From Candidatus Izimoplasma sp. ZiA1 (GTDB taxonomy: Bacteria > Bacillota_I > Bacilli_A > Izemoplasmatales > Izemoplasmataceae), in NCBI GenBank assembly GCA_002285055.1, contig NQYJ01000008.1:1-64000 (forward strand): a stretch of DNA of 64,000 bases, given 5' to 3'. Shown piece by piece: positions 53,240 to 63,003 of the stretch. Made by a program: the position numbers and the translations under genes. How positions within the stretch are numbered: the first letter of the stretch is position 1; the number at the start of each line of letters is the position of its first letter. The notes beneath the pieces were generated by a model, which did not search any database, was not told where the DNA came from, and saw only the letters and a program-made list of their open reading frames with translations.

Positions 53240-54190
53240 CTATTTTATTCTGGTTTTTTCTATCACTTCTAAAACGTCTAATGTATATGTTAGATATTCT
53301 TCAAACATTTGTATATCTTTATTTTCAATAATGCTAATGAAATCCTTGATTTCATATTGCATATCATGATCAATTCTATCATCAAGTAAAGTACATGAAC
53401 CTTCGTCATTTACCTTGATTATTTTATCAAGATGAGTAACATGGTTTAGTAATATACTTTCTTTTTCTCCTTGAATTTCATTCATTAAGTAACTATTAGA
53501 AACTTTTGATGATGAACAAGTTACTAAGAATGTTCCATAGTTTAAAGTGATTACAGTAGATGCATCAACTAATGTATCTAATATTACTGAGTCACTTGTA
53601 ACTTTTAGTGGTTTTCCAAATAAGTATAAGGCTGTTGTTAGTGTGTAAACACCAAGGTCATTAACTGCACCACCACCAAATTCTTTTAGGAAGACTTTTG
53701 GCTTTTCACCATTTTTGTATGCATCATATTTTGATGAATATCTCATAAACTGAAAAGATGCATGTCTGAATGGTTTTATATCTACAATAAATTCTTTCAA
53801 TTTTTTTAAATTAGGATGATGAAGAGACCTCATTGCTTCAATAAAGAAAACTCCATTTAGTAATGCTGTCTCTTTTAAATCAATTAGTTCACTTCTACTT
53901 AATGTAATTGGTTTTTCACAAATAACATTAACTTTTTTGTTTAAGAAGAGCTTAGTCTGCTCGTAATGGAAACTGTTAGGTGTAGCAATGTATACGACAT
54001 CAAGTTTTGATTTTTCTGCCATTAATGAAACATCTGTATAAGTTTCCTTAAAACCATATTTTTTTTGAAACTTTTCTACACTTTCCATTCTTGGAGATGC
54101 AACTGCAACAAAATCAAACTTGTTTACAATTTTAGCACTTTCTAAAAATGAATCTGATATCCAACTTGTTCCGATTACTCCTAGCTTCAT
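53240..54190 (-). CDS. Gfo/Idh/MocA-family oxidoreductase
   Basis: The 316-residue NAD(P)-dependent sugar dehydrogenase-type protein has the Rossmann start MKLGVIGTSWISDSFLES, the strand VVYIATPNSFHYEQ and the catalytic-type motif CEKPIT. The C-terminal alpha/beta domain includes GGGAVNDLGVYTL. The substrate is unknown. It follows the ruined gatY gene in the agaS unit and so may act on an amino sugar or its derivative. Confidence 0.88.
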   Translation of the reverse strand: MKLGVIGTSWISDSFLESAKIVNKFDFVAVASPRMESVEKFQKKYGFKETYTDVSLMAEKSKLDVVYIATPNSFHYEQTKLFLNKKVNVICEKPITLSRSELIDLKETALLNGVFFIEAMRSLHHPNLKKLKEFIVDIKPFRHASFQFMRYSSKYDAYKNGEKPKVFLKEFGGGAVNDLGVYTLTTALYLFGKPLKVTSDSVILDTLVDASTVITLNYGTFLVTCSSSKVSNSYLMNEIQGEKESILLNHVTHLDKIIKVNDEGSCTLLDDRIDHDMQYEIKDFISIIENKDIQMFEEYLTYTLDVLEVIEKTRIK

Positions 54191-54219
54191 AAACTTATTC
54201 TCCTTATTTTAAATCACTC

Positions 54220-54782
54220 TTACACATTTTTTTCAATAACAACTTGTTTCACATTTCCTTTTGCGAGTGACACATATTTTCTTGGATCATTTGCTTCTAG
54301 ATTCTCTTGTAAGTATGCTTTTAATCCGTCTGAGAAAGGAATTTTCAACTCAGTTTCAATGTTTACTTTAGATATTCCTTTATCAATACACTCTCTTACA
54401 GTTTCAAATGGAACTCCATTTGTTCCAAGTAAATAAGCAAAATTAGTTTTTTCTTTAGCAATTATGATATTCTCTTCAAAGTTGTGATGAGAAGCATCTA
54501 TCATAAAAGATTTTAGTCCTAAATCGAGTGATTTTTTAATTGCAGCAAAATCTTAATGATGATCTAAATGAAAAGTAATATCTATATCATATAAACCGTT
54601 TGAAGTTTCTGATAATGCAGTTAAGTATTCAAGTCCTGAATAATCAACAGTACTAGGAGTTGCAGCTAAAAACACAGGCGATCCTAGACTATTGGTTTCT
54701 TCAACAGCAACTTTCAACGTTTCTAAATTATGGATATTAAATTCTGGTAAAGACATTTCCCATACTGAGTAACTTTTAACAT
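54220..54782 (-). pseudogene. Tagatose-bisphosphate aldolase catalytic subunit remnant (gatY/kbaY type)
   Basis: From an ATG at 54782 the frame starts MLKVTQYGK and then shifts by one base into LPEFNIHNLETLKVAVEE and ITFHLDHH, as in class II GatY/KbaY. An in-frame TAA (54555-54553) interrupts it, and the same frame continues DFAAIKKSLDLGLKSFMIDASHHNF. The match then jumps to LLGTNGVPFETVRECIDKG and NIETELKIPFSDGLKAYLQE. About 85 residues, including the YGTxHG-like metal site, are deleted. At least three separate lesions make it inactive. Confidence 0.85.
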
Positions 54783-54795
54783 TTGATTAGTGTTA

Positions 54796-55965
54796 TTAAT
54801 ATTTATCACTCATATATTCATATACAGTGACACCTTTAACAACTCGATTAACTTCTCCTGTTGGACAAGGATTATCACTCGCAATATTTAAATCAAGTGA
54901 TTTTTTTAGTGCAATAATTTGAGCTACTGTTATAAAAGGGAATACTAATACCATATCATCTTCTACAACATCTTTTTTTAACTCAATTACATAATCAAGA
55001 TTAGCTAATTTTTCAAGCGGTTTATTAGTTACTACTAATATTTCGTCTTCTACTTTTTGTTTAAGCATCTCTTTTAACAAATCAACTTCATAACTTCTTG
55101 TATACTCATTATCGCTTAGAAACACTACTGTTAAAGCGTTTTTTTGAATGATTGATTTAGGACCATGTCTAAATCCAAGTGGAGAATCAAACATTGTAGC
55201 TACTAATCCACTACTTAACTCAAGAATTTTTAATGCTGATTCTTGTGCCATTCCTTTAAGAGTTCCACTACCTAAATAAACAATTCTGTTAAACTTAAAA
55301 TTTAAAACCAACTTATCGATAAGTTGATAATTATACTCGATAACCTCATTTGTTAATTCACTCATGTGGTCTATTGTTTTTTCATGTTTCGCAAGGTTTT
55401 TAATATCAAAAGCAAGGATTGTAGCTAACATCATATTTGTATAACTACTAGTCATAGCAAATGACTGATCATGTGTTTCATCTGGTAAAATAATTGTTAA
55501 ATAGTTACTTTTGTTGTGACTTTCTTTTGCAAGAGTTCCTTCACTGTTACATGTAATAATTAAATGGTGAACATCATTACATAATTGATTTGCCAAGTTT
55601 ACACTTAAAATACTTTCAGGACTCGACCCACTTCTACCAAACGATACTAGTAAAGTTTTTCTATCCTTTTTAAAATACATATCAGGATTACTAACTAAAT
55701 TAGCAGAAGCAATGCTTCTAACTTCAGGCGTAACTAAGTTATTAATATAATCTCCAATAGTGTTCCCGACAAATTCACTTGTTCCTGCACCAGTTAAATA
55801 AATAATTGAATCACTATCAAATTTATTTAGAAAATCAACGATCTGATTTTTCATACTTTTGACTAAATAATAAGTCTTTGTCCAAGTACATGGCTGCTGT
55901 GCAATTTCCTTAGCTGTAAAACCAGCTCCATTACTTTGGTAATAATTTTCATTTTTTCCGAACAT
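54796..55965 (-). CDS. agaS: AgaS-type sugar isomerase (galactosamine-6-phosphate deaminase/isomerase)
   Basis: The 389-residue double-SIS-domain protein of the AgaS family converts galactosamine 6-phosphate to tagatose 6-phosphate. It has the SIS motifs YLTGAGTSEFVGN near residue 57 and VSFGRSGSSPESI near residue 107, then YLGSGTLKGMAQESALK and DSPLGFRHGPKS. It appears complete. It is the first gene of a unit followed by the ruined gatY and an oxidoreductase. Its product, tagatose 6-phosphate, would feed a pathway whose aldolase is now broken. Confidence 0.9.
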   Translation of the reverse strand: MFGKNENYYQSNGAGFTAKEIAQQPCTWTKTYYLVKSMKNQIVDFLNKFDSDSIIYLTGAGTSEFVGNTIGDYINNLVTPEVRSIASANLVSNPDMYFKKDRKTLLVSFGRSGSSPESILSVNLANQLCNDVHHLIITCNSEGTLAKESHNKSNYLTIILPDETHDQSFAMTSSYTNMMLATILAFDIKNLAKHEKTIDHMSELTNEVIEYNYQLIDKLVLNFKFNRIVYLGSGTLKGMAQESALKILELSSGLVATMFDSPLGFRHGPKSIIQKNALTVVFLSDNEYTRSYEVDLLKEMLKQKVEDEILVVTNKPLEKLANLDYVIELKKDVVEDDMVLVFPFITVAQIIALKKSLDLNIASDNPCPTGEVNRVVKGVTVYEYMSDKY

Positions 55966-56005
55966 ACTACACCTCTATAAAAATTAGCTTTTAGCTTTCA
56001 TGCAA

Positions 56006-56037
56006 ATTATAGCATAGACTTTTTATGTTGTATATAC
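56006..56037 (-). promoter_or_regulatory. agaS promoter with GTATATAC operator over the -35
   Basis: On the minus strand an extended -10 TGCTATAAT (TATAAT 56011-56006) has GTATATAC (56037-56030) exactly 18 bases upstream, covering the -35. A variant GTATAGAC lies at 56072-56079, nearer the divergent pseudogene. Confidence 0.6.
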
Positions 56038-56139
56038 TTTTTGAATAATTTAAGAGATTTTATAAACGTATGTATAGACTTTAATAACACTTTATGATAT
56101 CTTATGAACGTAAAAAAATAATAATTAAGAGTGATAGTA

Positions 56140-56990
56140 ATGAGTTACTTAAAAAGTAATTTAACCGCTCAATATAGCTGTAGTTCATAAGATATTCGAT
56201 TAATTTGTACATCAAATAGGTATGTTATACAAGTATCACTTGAATTTGGTAAAAAACATGATATACATATACTTATCAAATCTACCTCTAAGCAAGTTAA
56301 CCCATTTTGTGGATATACAGGAATAAAACCTGCATACTTCTTTACCTTGGCAATAAAAAATCATGAGAACCGTTGGTTTCGATGAATCTAAACTAATTCT
56401 TGTGGGAGATCACTTAGAGCCAAACCCATTTCAAAATGAGTAATAGAAATCGCTATGAAAAAAACTGAGAATACGATCTACGAATATGTAAAGACTGGAT
56501 ATACTAAAATCCATCTAGATTTTAGTATGAGATTAAAAGTGATAGTCTCACAGAAAAACTTAAAGCTTCAATATTTTTTTCTAGAACAGCACGATTGACT
56601 GAAGTAACAAAAAAAATTTGAAGAAATGAATGCTTCGAAACAAAAAATTAGTTCACTCAGTTCATATAATTGGTAGTGAGGTCCCATTTCCAGGTGAGGC
56701 TGGATCAACTAACAAAGAAATTCAAGTAACAAGTGTAAGTTATTTTTTAATGGATAGAAAATCTTCAAGAAGCTTGATCAAATCTAGTGGGTGTGTAGTG
56801 CAACCTGGTGTAGAATTTGCAGATATAGAAAAAGTGCATATTCATCATTCATTTTTGAATCAACATTTATCAACTCAACACAAAAAAAAGAAGATTGAAA
56901 ATTATTAATAACTCTCCTCAATCTTTGATTTGTGACAAAATACAGGAAGTTCTTGAATCATATCACGAGCTACAAATCAAGATTGATTGA
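56140..56990 (+). pseudogene. Tagatose-bisphosphate aldolase non-catalytic subunit remnant (gatZ/kbaZ type)
   Basis: Read divergently from agaS. From ATG 56140 the frame has a TAA at codon 17, then VSLEFGKKHDIHILIKSTSKQ and NPFCGYTGIKPAYF. Matches continue in other frames: GFDESKLILVGDHLEPNPFQNE, IYEYVKTGYTKIHLDFSM, FFSRTARLTEVTKK, VHIIGSEVPFPGEAGS and CVVQPGVEFADIEKVHIH. After a large internal deletion comes ICDKIQEVLESYHELQIKID, resembling the GatZ C-terminus, ending at 56990. All blocks are in GatZ/KbaZ order. There are several frameshifts and stops, so it is an old pseudogene. Confidence 0.82.
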
Positions 56991-57053
56991 TATAAATAAA
57001 AAAAACACAAATAAATTATGTTTTTTTATTTAGTTTCATTTTTTTGTTTATAA

Positions 57054-57320
57054 TTATTTACAAAGTTTTTCTGAAGTTAGAAACTTAGAAATATTATTAA
57101 ATGCTTCTTCTTCGTCTTCACCATTAAAATGTAAAGTGAACTCTTCATTTTGTCCAACACCTAAACTCATCACTAACATTACAGATTTTAGTGTTACCTT
57201 AGTCGTCTTATATTCTATATCGATGTCAGATTTATATTTACTAGCCATACTCACTAACATACTAGCTGGACGAGCATGTAAACCCATCTCGTCGATTACT
57301 TGAAATTTTTTATTAACCAT
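57054..57320 (-). CDS. ptsH: Phosphocarrier protein HPr
   Basis: This 88-residue PTS phosphocarrier takes phosphate from EI to sugar-specific IIA proteins. I choose the second ATG (57320), which makes the active-site His the standard His15 (GLHARPAS) and the regulatory serine Ser46 (LKSVMLVMSLGV); AGGAGG lies five bases before. The intact Ser46 region suggests HPr kinase and CcpA control. It is a single gene, divergent from cutC and sharing the GTATATAC region with it. EI lies about 1 kb to the right, also on the minus strand. Confidence 0.95.
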   Translation of the reverse strand: MVNKKFQVIDEMGLHARPASMLVSMASKYKSDIDIEYKTTKVTLKSVMLVMSLGVGQNEEFTLHFNGEDEEEAFNNISKFLTSEKLCK

Positions 57321-57352
57321 CATTTCCTCCTGATAATTATAACTTTTCTTGA

Positions 57353-57426
57353 ATTATACATCATAATTGACTAAATGTATATACTTTATTTGATTTTTAT
57401 AAATATATGTTATACTATGTATATAC
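57353..57426. promoter_or_regulatory. Divergent ptsH/cutC promoters with two GTATATAC sites
   Basis: For ptsH (minus), TATAAT at 57358-57353 has GTATATAC (57384-57377) exactly 18 bases upstream. For cutC (plus), an extended -10 TGTTATACT (TATACT 57411-57416) is followed at once by a second GTATATAC (57419-57426) over the start site. Confidence 0.6.
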
Positions 57427-57452
57427 TAAAAATTAAGTATTTGGAGGGTTAT

Positions 57453-58139
57453 ATGAAGTTAGAGGTTATAGTTACAACACTAAAAGAAGCCATTGATGCT
57501 GAAAAAGCAGGTGCCGATAGAGTTGAATTAATTACTGGTGTTAACGAAGGTGGACTTACTCCATCCTTAGCATTAATTGAAAAAGTATGTGACATACTTA
57601 CAATTCCTGTAAATATTATGGTTAGACCACATGCAATGAGTTTTTGCTATGATGAGTTTGATAAAGAAGTTATATTAAGAGATGTAGAATTAATAAGTAA
57701 TACAAAAGCAAATGCAATTGTTTTTGGAGCTCTTGATAATAACAATAATATTGATATTGATCTTTTACAAAGGGTAATAAGTAAAAAAGGTGATAAATTA
57801 CTCACTTTCCATAGAGCTTTTGATAAATTAGAGAATCAAAAAGAGGGAATAGATATTTTATCTAAATTTGATGTTGATATGGTATTAACATCAGGTGGTA
57901 AGGACAGTGCTATTGATGCAGTTGTTCAAATAAATAAATTAGCAGAGCACGCTAAAGGTAAAATCAAAATTCTTGCAGGTTCAGGTATAAAAGCTACTAA
58001 TATTCACCGCTTTCTAGATGTTTGTGGCCCAGATGAGGTTCATGCTGGTAGTGGGGCAAAAGATAATAATTCAAATTATGGTAACATCAATTATGACAAA
58101 ATTTCAACTTTAAAAAGTCATTTCAAGTTTAAAAAATAA
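57453..58139 (+). CDS. cutC: CutC family protein
   Basis: The 228-residue TIM-barrel protein has the family segments KAGADRVELITGVNEGGLTPS, VMVRP-type IMVRPHAMSF, FGALD and FHRAFD, and the C-terminal DEVHAGSGAK. I start at 57453 (MKLEVIVTT) behind TTGGAGGG; the longer frame lies in the promoter. CutC was named for copper homeostasis in E. coli, but its role is disputed, and in many Bacillota it lies beside PTS or amino-sugar genes, as here. Confidence 0.92.
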   Translation: MKLEVIVTTLKEAIDAEKAGADRVELITGVNEGGLTPSLALIEKVCDILTIPVNIMVRPHAMSFCYDEFDKEVILRDVELISNTKANAIVFGALDNNNNIDIDLLQRVISKKGDKLLTFHRAFDKLENQKEGIDILSKFDVDMVLTSGGKDSAIDAVVQINKLAEHAKGKIKILAGSGIKATNIHRFLDVCGPDEVHAGSGAKDNNSNYGNINYDKISTLKSHFKFKK

Positions 58140-58164
58140 CACAGGATATCCTGTGTTATTTTTT
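58131..58164. terminator. Bidirectional terminator between cutC and ptsI
   Basis: A perfect 34-bp palindrome (two 17-bp arms, no spacer) with A/T runs at both ends overlaps the ends of two convergent genes. Confidence 0.9.
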
Positions 58165-59865
58165 TAGGTTTGATTTAACTAAGTTTTTAACTTCTTCATT
58201 TGTTGCTAGATTAACAGCTTCTTGAGCTAATTTTTCCATATCATTTTTGCTTAAATCACTAAATAAGTGTCTTGTTCTTAAAATCGATGTAGCACTCATA
58301 CTAAACTCATCAAGCCCAAGCCCTAGTAATATAGGTGCTGCTATTTGATCTCCGGCCATTTCTCCACACATACCAGTCCAAATACCTTCTTTATGTGATG
58401 CATCTATAACCATTTTAATTAATCTTAAGATTGACGGATTATATGGTTGATATAAGTAAGATACTTTTTCATTCATTCTATCAGCTGCAAAAGTATATTG
58501 GATTAAGTCATTAGTACCAATACTAAAGAAATCTACTTCTTTAGCAAATTGATCAGCCAATATTGCAACTGCAGGTATTTCAACCATAATTCCTACTTTA
58601 TAGTCTCCAAAACTAACATTTTCTTTTGTTAGTTCCTCTTCACATTCTTTTAGTAAAGCTTTTGCACTTCTTAATTCTTCAATTGTCGCAACCATTGGAA
58701 ACATAACATGTAAGTTCCCGAATTCACTTGCTCTAATTAATGCTCTTAATTGTGTCTTAAATAAATCCGTTTTATCTAAACATAGTCTAAGTGCGCGATG
58801 CCCTAGGAATGGATTCATTTCCTTTGGCATTTCAAGATAATTTAGTTCTTTATCTCCACCAATATCTAATGTACGGATAACAACTTTTTTATCTCCCATA
58901 GCATCTAAAACTTTTTTGTATGCTTCAAACTGTTCGTTTTCAGTTGGAAAATCCGAGTTATTCATATATAAAAACTCAGTACGATATAACCCGATACCTT
59001 CTGCTCCATTATTTAATACACCTTCTAAATCATCAGGCGATCCAATGTTTGCAGCTAATTCAACTTCTACATCATCAAGTGTAGTTGTTTTTTTATCTTT
59101 AAATTTACTCCACACTTCTTTTTGTTTAGTAAACTCATCATTAATTTTTTTATATTCAGCAATAAGTTCCTTATTTGGATTAACAATAGCTTCACCATTA
59201 ATTCCATCAAGGATTATAATATCACCTTCATTAACCTTTTGAAGTACATCTCCAGTACCAACTACAGCAGGTATTTCAAGACTTCTAGCCATAATTGCGC
59301 TATGAGAAGTTCTTCCTCCAATATTTGTTATAAAGCCTTTAACATATTTTTTGTCTAATTGCGCTGTATCACTTGGAGTTAAATCATTTGCAACAACTAT
59401 AACTTCTTCATCTATTAAAGTTGGGTCACTCATTTTTTCGCCAAGCAAATGACAAAGAACTCTTCTTGAAACGTCACGAACGTCCATTGCTCTTTCTCTC
59501 ATGTATTCATTATCCATTGCTTCAAAAATCATAGCAAATGTTTCAGTAACATTGCTATAAGCAAAAGCAGCGTTATATGATTTATTATCTATTTCTTCTA
59601 AAACTTGTCTTCTAATCTCAGGATCGTTTAATATTTGCAAATGAGCATCAAAAATCATAGCGTGCTCTTCATCAAGATTAATCAAAGTTTTTTCTTTAAT
59701 TTTTTCGATTTCTTTACTAGCTTTTAAGAACGCCTCATCTAATTTAACAATTTCCTCACCTTTATCAGTTGTTAAATCCTCATTTATAATGATTGTTGGA
59801 GATATTAATTTGTAAACTTTAGCAACACTAATACCATCACTTGCTGCAATACCTTTAATCTTCAT
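58156..59865 (-). CDS. ptsI: PTS enzyme I (phosphoenolpyruvate-protein phosphotransferase)
   Basis: The 569-residue EI takes phosphate from phosphoenolpyruvate to HPr. The phosphohistidine motif is [12 protein letters not shown] near residue 185. PEP-domain motifs include [41 protein letters not shown] and the C-terminal GMCGEMAGD. It is intact. In this window no complete sugar-specific IIC/IID partner is present, so its partners must be elsewhere, or it serves regulation only. Confidence 0.96.
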   Translation of the reverse strand: MKIKGIAASDGISVAKVYKLISPTIIINEDLTTDKGEEIVKLDEAFLKASKEIEKIKEKTLINLDEEHAMIFDAHLQILNDPEIRRQVLEEIDNKSYNAAFAYSNVTETFAMIFEAMDNEYMRERAMDVRDVSRRVLCHLLGEKMSDPTLIDEEVIVVANDLTPSDTAQLDKKYVKGFITNIGGRTSHSAIMARSLEIPAVVGTGDVLQKVNEGDIIILDGINGEAIVNPNKELIAEYKKINDEFTKQKEVWSKFKDKKTTTLDDVEVELAANIGSPDDLEGVLNNGAEGIGLYRTEFLYMNNSDFPTENEQFEAYKKVLDAMGDKKVVIRTLDIGGDKELNYLEMPKEMNPFLGHRALRLCLDKTDLFKTQLRALIRASEFGNLHVMFPMVATIEELRSAKALLKECEEELTKENVSFGDYKVGIMVEIPAVAILADQFAKEVDFFSIGTNDLIQYTFAADRMNEKVSYLYQPYNPSILRLIKMVIDASHKEGIWTGMCGEMAGDQIAAPILLGLGLDEFSMSATSILRTRHLFSDLSKNDMEKLAQEAVNLATNEEVKNLVKSNLKK

Positions 59866-60001
59866 TCTACATTCCTCCTTGTGTTACTTAACATTAATGA
59901 TTAAAACACATATAATATAAAAAAACAATAACATATTTTTGCAAAGGTTGTAAATATATAATTAATTTAATAAATAAATACAATAGAAACAATAAAGAAA
60001 A

Positions 60002-60020
60002 AAGCCCTATTTAAGGGCTT
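60002..60020 (-). terminator. Terminator of the proline operon
   Basis: AAGCCC-N7-GGGCTT overlaps the pruA stop and is followed by a T-run on the minus strand. The upstream 59866-60001 shows only promoter-like AT-rich sequence. Confidence 0.78.
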
Positions 60021-61572
60021 AGAACATTTCAGAAATTGTTTTAGCTTGCATGTGTAATTGTAAGTAATCAGGTCCTCCAGCTTTTGAATCTGTCCCACTC
60101 ATATTAAAACCACCAAATGGTTGATATCCAACAATTGCACCAGTACATTTACGATTAAAATAAAGATTTCCAACAAAATAATCATCTCTAGCTTTTTCTA
60201 GATTAAATCTATTATTTGAAATAACTGCACCAGTTAATCCATAGATTGTATTATTTGCAACTTCTAAAGCTTCATCAAAGTCTTTAACTTTAGTAACTGA
60301 TAATACAGGTCCAAAGACTTCTTCTTGCATTAATCTAGAATTTTTATCCATATCTATAAATACTGTTGGTTGAATAAACCATCCGTCTTTTTTAGACACC
60401 TTGCCTCCAGCAACTAGTTTACCTTCTGTTTTTCCAATCTCAATGTATTCACTAATTTTGTTATATGCTTTTTCATCAGTTACAGGGCCTACAAACATAG
60501 ATTTACAACTAGGATTACCTACTTTTAATTCATTCGTTTTAGTTATAATTTTTTTTACAACTTCATCATAAACATCCTCGTGTATTATAGCTCTAGAACA
60601 GGCACTACATTTTTGACCACTAAACCCAAAAGCACTCTTTACAATTGATTCTGCTGCATACTCAGTATCAATGTTTTTATCAACCACAATTGCGTCTTTC
60701 CCACCCATTTCAGCGATAACTCTTTTTAACCATATTTGTCCATCTACAACTTTTGCTGCATTCTCATATATCTTTTTCCCAACAACCATGCTACCTGTAA
60801 AAGATATAAATCTTGTTTTTGGGTGACTTACAATGTACTCGCCAATTTCAGGGCCATCACCGGGAATAAAGTTAACAACACCTTTTGGAAGTCCAGCTTC
60901 CTCAAGTACTTCCATAAATTTATAAGCAATAACTTGTGTTGTGATTGCTGGTTTTAAAACAACAGTATTACCTGCTACTACAGCTGCTGTAGTCATACCT
61001 GCTAATATTGCCAGTGGAAAATTCCAAGGTGTGATTACCGCAGCAACACCAAGAGGAATATATTTAAACTCATTTCTTTCTAAATTTCTTCTTGATAATA
61101 TTGATTCATCACTTTTTTCAAGTTCAAGCATTTGACGACCATAATACTCTAAAAAGTCAATTGCTTCTGCAGTATCCGCATCAGCTTCTCCCCATGGTTT
61201 ACCGGCTTCTTTAGTCATTAATGCACTGAATTCAAATTTTCTTTTTCTTATTATTGCTGCTGATTTAAATAAGACGTCTGCTCTGATTTTTGCGGAAACT
61301 TTTTTCCATGTTTTAAAAGCTTCTAAGGCAGAATTCATTGCTAATTTAGCCTCTTTAATTGATGCTTGATGGATTGTCCCAATTATTTGGTTATGTTCAG
61401 CTGGATTTAATGATGTATATAGATCATTAGTTTTTATTCTTTCACCATTAATTATTAATGGATATTCTTTACCTAAATAGCTATTTACTATCTCCAAACC
61501 CTCATTATATAAATCAACATTCTTTTCACAATTAAAATCTGTTAATGGTTCAGTTTTATAAGTGTATATCAT
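60019..61572 (-). CDS. pruA: 1-pyrroline-5-carboxylate (glutamate semialdehyde) dehydrogenase
   Basis: This aldehyde dehydrogenase oxidises glutamate semialdehyde, in equilibrium with P5C, to glutamate with NAD. The 517-residue length fits the RocA/PruA group. Visible motifs: [31 protein letters not shown], the Glu region [12 protein letters not shown] and the catalytic Cys in [34 protein letters not shown] at the end is typical of PruA. It is the last gene of the flavin dehydrogenase operon, which argues for proline catabolism. Confidence 0.94.
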   Translation of the reverse strand: MIYTYKTEPLTDFNCEKNVDLYNEGLEIVNSYLGKEYPLIINGERIKTNDLYTSLNPAEHNQIIGTIHQASIKEAKLAMNSALEAFKTWKKVSAKIRADVLFKSAAIIRKRKFEFSALMTKEAGKPWGEADADTAEAIDFLEYYGRQMLELEKSDESILSRRNLERNEFKYIPLGVAAVITPWNFPLAILAGMTTAAVVAGNTVVLKPAITTQVIAYKFMEVLEEAGLPKGVVNFIPGDGPEIGEYIVSHPKTRFISFTGSMVVGKKIYENAAKVVDGQIWLKRVIAEMGGKDAIVVDKNIDTEYAAESIVKSAFGFSGQKCSACSRAIIHEDVYDEVVKKIITKTNELKVGNPSCKSMFVGPVTDEKAYNKISEYIEIGKTEGKLVAGGKVSKKDGWFIQPTVFIDMDKNSRLMQEEVFGPVLSVTKVKDFDEALEVANNTIYGLTGAVISNNRFNLEKARDDYFVGNLYFNRKCTGAIVGYQPFGGFNMSGTDSKAGGPDYLQLHMQAKTISEMF

Positions 61573-61584
61573 GTTTTTCTCCTT

Positions 61585-62730
61585 TTATACTACGCTTTGC
61601 TCGTAGTTAGTTTTATTTTCTGATTCAAATCTATCAATATGCAAATCAGTAATATCAATACTTGTTGGTTCATTAAGTATCATTTCTGAGAGTAATAAAC
61701 CCGTCATTGGTGCAAACATAAACCCATGCCCGCTAAAACCTACTGCCATATAATAGCCTGCTAATTCTTTGGTATCAGAAATGATAGGCTGACGATCCGG
61801 AGAGACATTGTAACTCCCACCCCATTGTCTAATAACTCTCAATTCACCAATTAGTGGCAAAAGTTCTACTGCAGTTTTACTCATCTCATCTAGAAATTTC
61901 CATGTAGAGGAAATATCATGATTTTTTTCTACTGATTTGTCACTTCTGCCCATAATGAAAGCTCCATGTGGTACTTGCTGACAATATATATTTTTTTTAA
62001 ATGAAATTACCATAGGGCCTTGTATTTTCTCTATAGGTTCAGTAACTAGGATTTCATGATTTTCAGAGTAAACTGGAATATCTATTCCAACTAAATCTCC
62101 GACCTCTTTAGCAAATCCACCAGCTGCATTTACTACTTTATGTGTATAAAACTCGTGTTTATCTGTTATTACTTTTTGAATTTTCTTATTACTAACTATA
62201 ATTTCTTTTACTTCTTCATAAAAATAGAATTTAACACCTAATTTTTTTGCAGCTACATAGTAAGCATCAGTCATTAAAAATGGATTTAAATGACCATCTG
62301 TCTTACAATAAGTAGCAGAATGAATAACATCAAGGTTAAGATGGGGCACTATTTTTTTTGCCTCATCTTTACTAATTTGAATAGATGGTATACCCACACT
62401 ATTTTGTAGTTTTACATTTTTCTTAAATTGGTTAAATTCTTCATCGTCTTCTGCGACAATTAAATAGCCCTCTTGTTTAAACTCAATATCTCGGTGGTAT
62501 TTTAATATCTTTTGAGCCTTCTCAAAAAAATCAATACTTGATTTAGCGAGTTTACAGTTCATTAAAGTACCCCATTGTTGTCTTACTCCTGCTCCACATC
62601 GACCTGTTGAGCCACTTGAAATATATGATTTATCTACTACTACTATGTCTTTAACCCCTTTTTTTGCTAAATTATATGCAATACTTACGCCACTTATACC
62701 AGAGCCAATTATTACAATATTAGCTTTCAT
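61585..62730 (-). CDS. FAD-dependent dehydrogenase beta subunit (proline dehydrogenase type)
   Basis: The 381-residue flavoprotein of the DAO/SoxB/HcnC family begins with the FAD motif IVIIGSGISGVSIAYNLAKKG and has STGRCGAGVRQQWGT near residue 46. C-terminal motifs are NVSPDRQPIISD and VGFSGHGFMFAPMTG, which shape the flavin and amino-acid site. In dye-linked proline dehydrogenases this subunit oxidises L-proline. I start at 62730 (MKANIVIIGSG), behind GAGG, overlapping the iron-sulfur gene by 11 bases. Sarcosine or D-amino acid is an alternative; pruA next door favours proline. Confidence 0.87.
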   Translation of the reverse strand: MKANIVIIGSGISGVSIAYNLAKKGVKDIVVVDKSYISSGSTGRCGAGVRQQWGTLMNCKLAKSSIDFFEKAQKILKYHRDIEFKQEGYLIVAEDDEEFNQFKKNVKLQNSVGIPSIQISKDEAKKIVPHLNLDVIHSATYCKTDGHLNPFLMTDAYYVAAKKLGVKFYFYEEVKEIIVSNKKIQKVITDKHEFYTHKVVNAAGGFAKEVGDLVGIDIPVYSENHEILVTEPIEKIQGPMVISFKKNIYCQQVPHGAFIMGRSDKSVEKNHDISSTWKFLDEMSKTAVELLPLIGELRVIRQWGGSYNVSPDRQPIISDTKELAGYYMAVGFSGHGFMFAPMTGLLLSEMILNEPTSIDITDLHIDRFESENKTNYEQSVV

Positions 62731-63001
62731 TTTTGTATGCCTCACTAATTGACTTGAGTTTTACTCCAGTCATTAATGGTCTAACTTTTGGGGTTTCAAC
62801 TTTCTCTATTGGTATATTATGATAGTTACTTATTTCTCTTTGAAGTAATGAAATACATGTTGATCCTTGACAAGCTCCCATACCAATTCTTAAAATTCTT
62901 TTAATCTCTTCGAATGTTTGATATCCTTCATCAAGCAAATCTGTGATGTCTTTTAATGTAATATCTTCACATCTACATATAATCACATCTTCTTTTATCA
63001 T
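62720..63001 (-). CDS. BFD-like [2Fe-2S] subunit of the dehydrogenase
   Basis: The 93-residue protein has four cysteines in BFD spacing (Cys9, Cys11, Cys44, Cys49: ICRCE and ACQGSTC), which bind a [2Fe-2S] cluster. In the four-subunit proline dehydrogenase and related complexes this is the gamma-type electron-transfer subunit or the C-terminal part of the alpha subunit. Here it is a separate gene. It overlaps the beta-subunit gene by 11 bases and lies two bases after the ferredoxin-like gene. Confidence 0.88.
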   Translation of the reverse strand: MIKEDVIICRCEDITLKDITDLLDEGYQTFEEIKRILRIGMGACQGSTCISLLQREISNYHNIPIEKVETPKVRPLMTGVKLKSISEAYKNES

Positions 63002-63003
63002 GA

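Noticed and set aside
56630..56908. A 92-codon plus-strand ORF as an independent gene
   Set aside because: Its sequence is an internal block of the gatZ-like pseudogene (IGSEVPFPGEAG, VVQPGVEF) flanked by more blocks in other frames, and no ribosome site precedes its Met.
56040..57050. Insertion sequence or transposase remnant in the apparent gap
   Set aside because: I looked for transposase motifs and terminal inverted repeats and saw none; the GatZ-like blocks explain the stretch.
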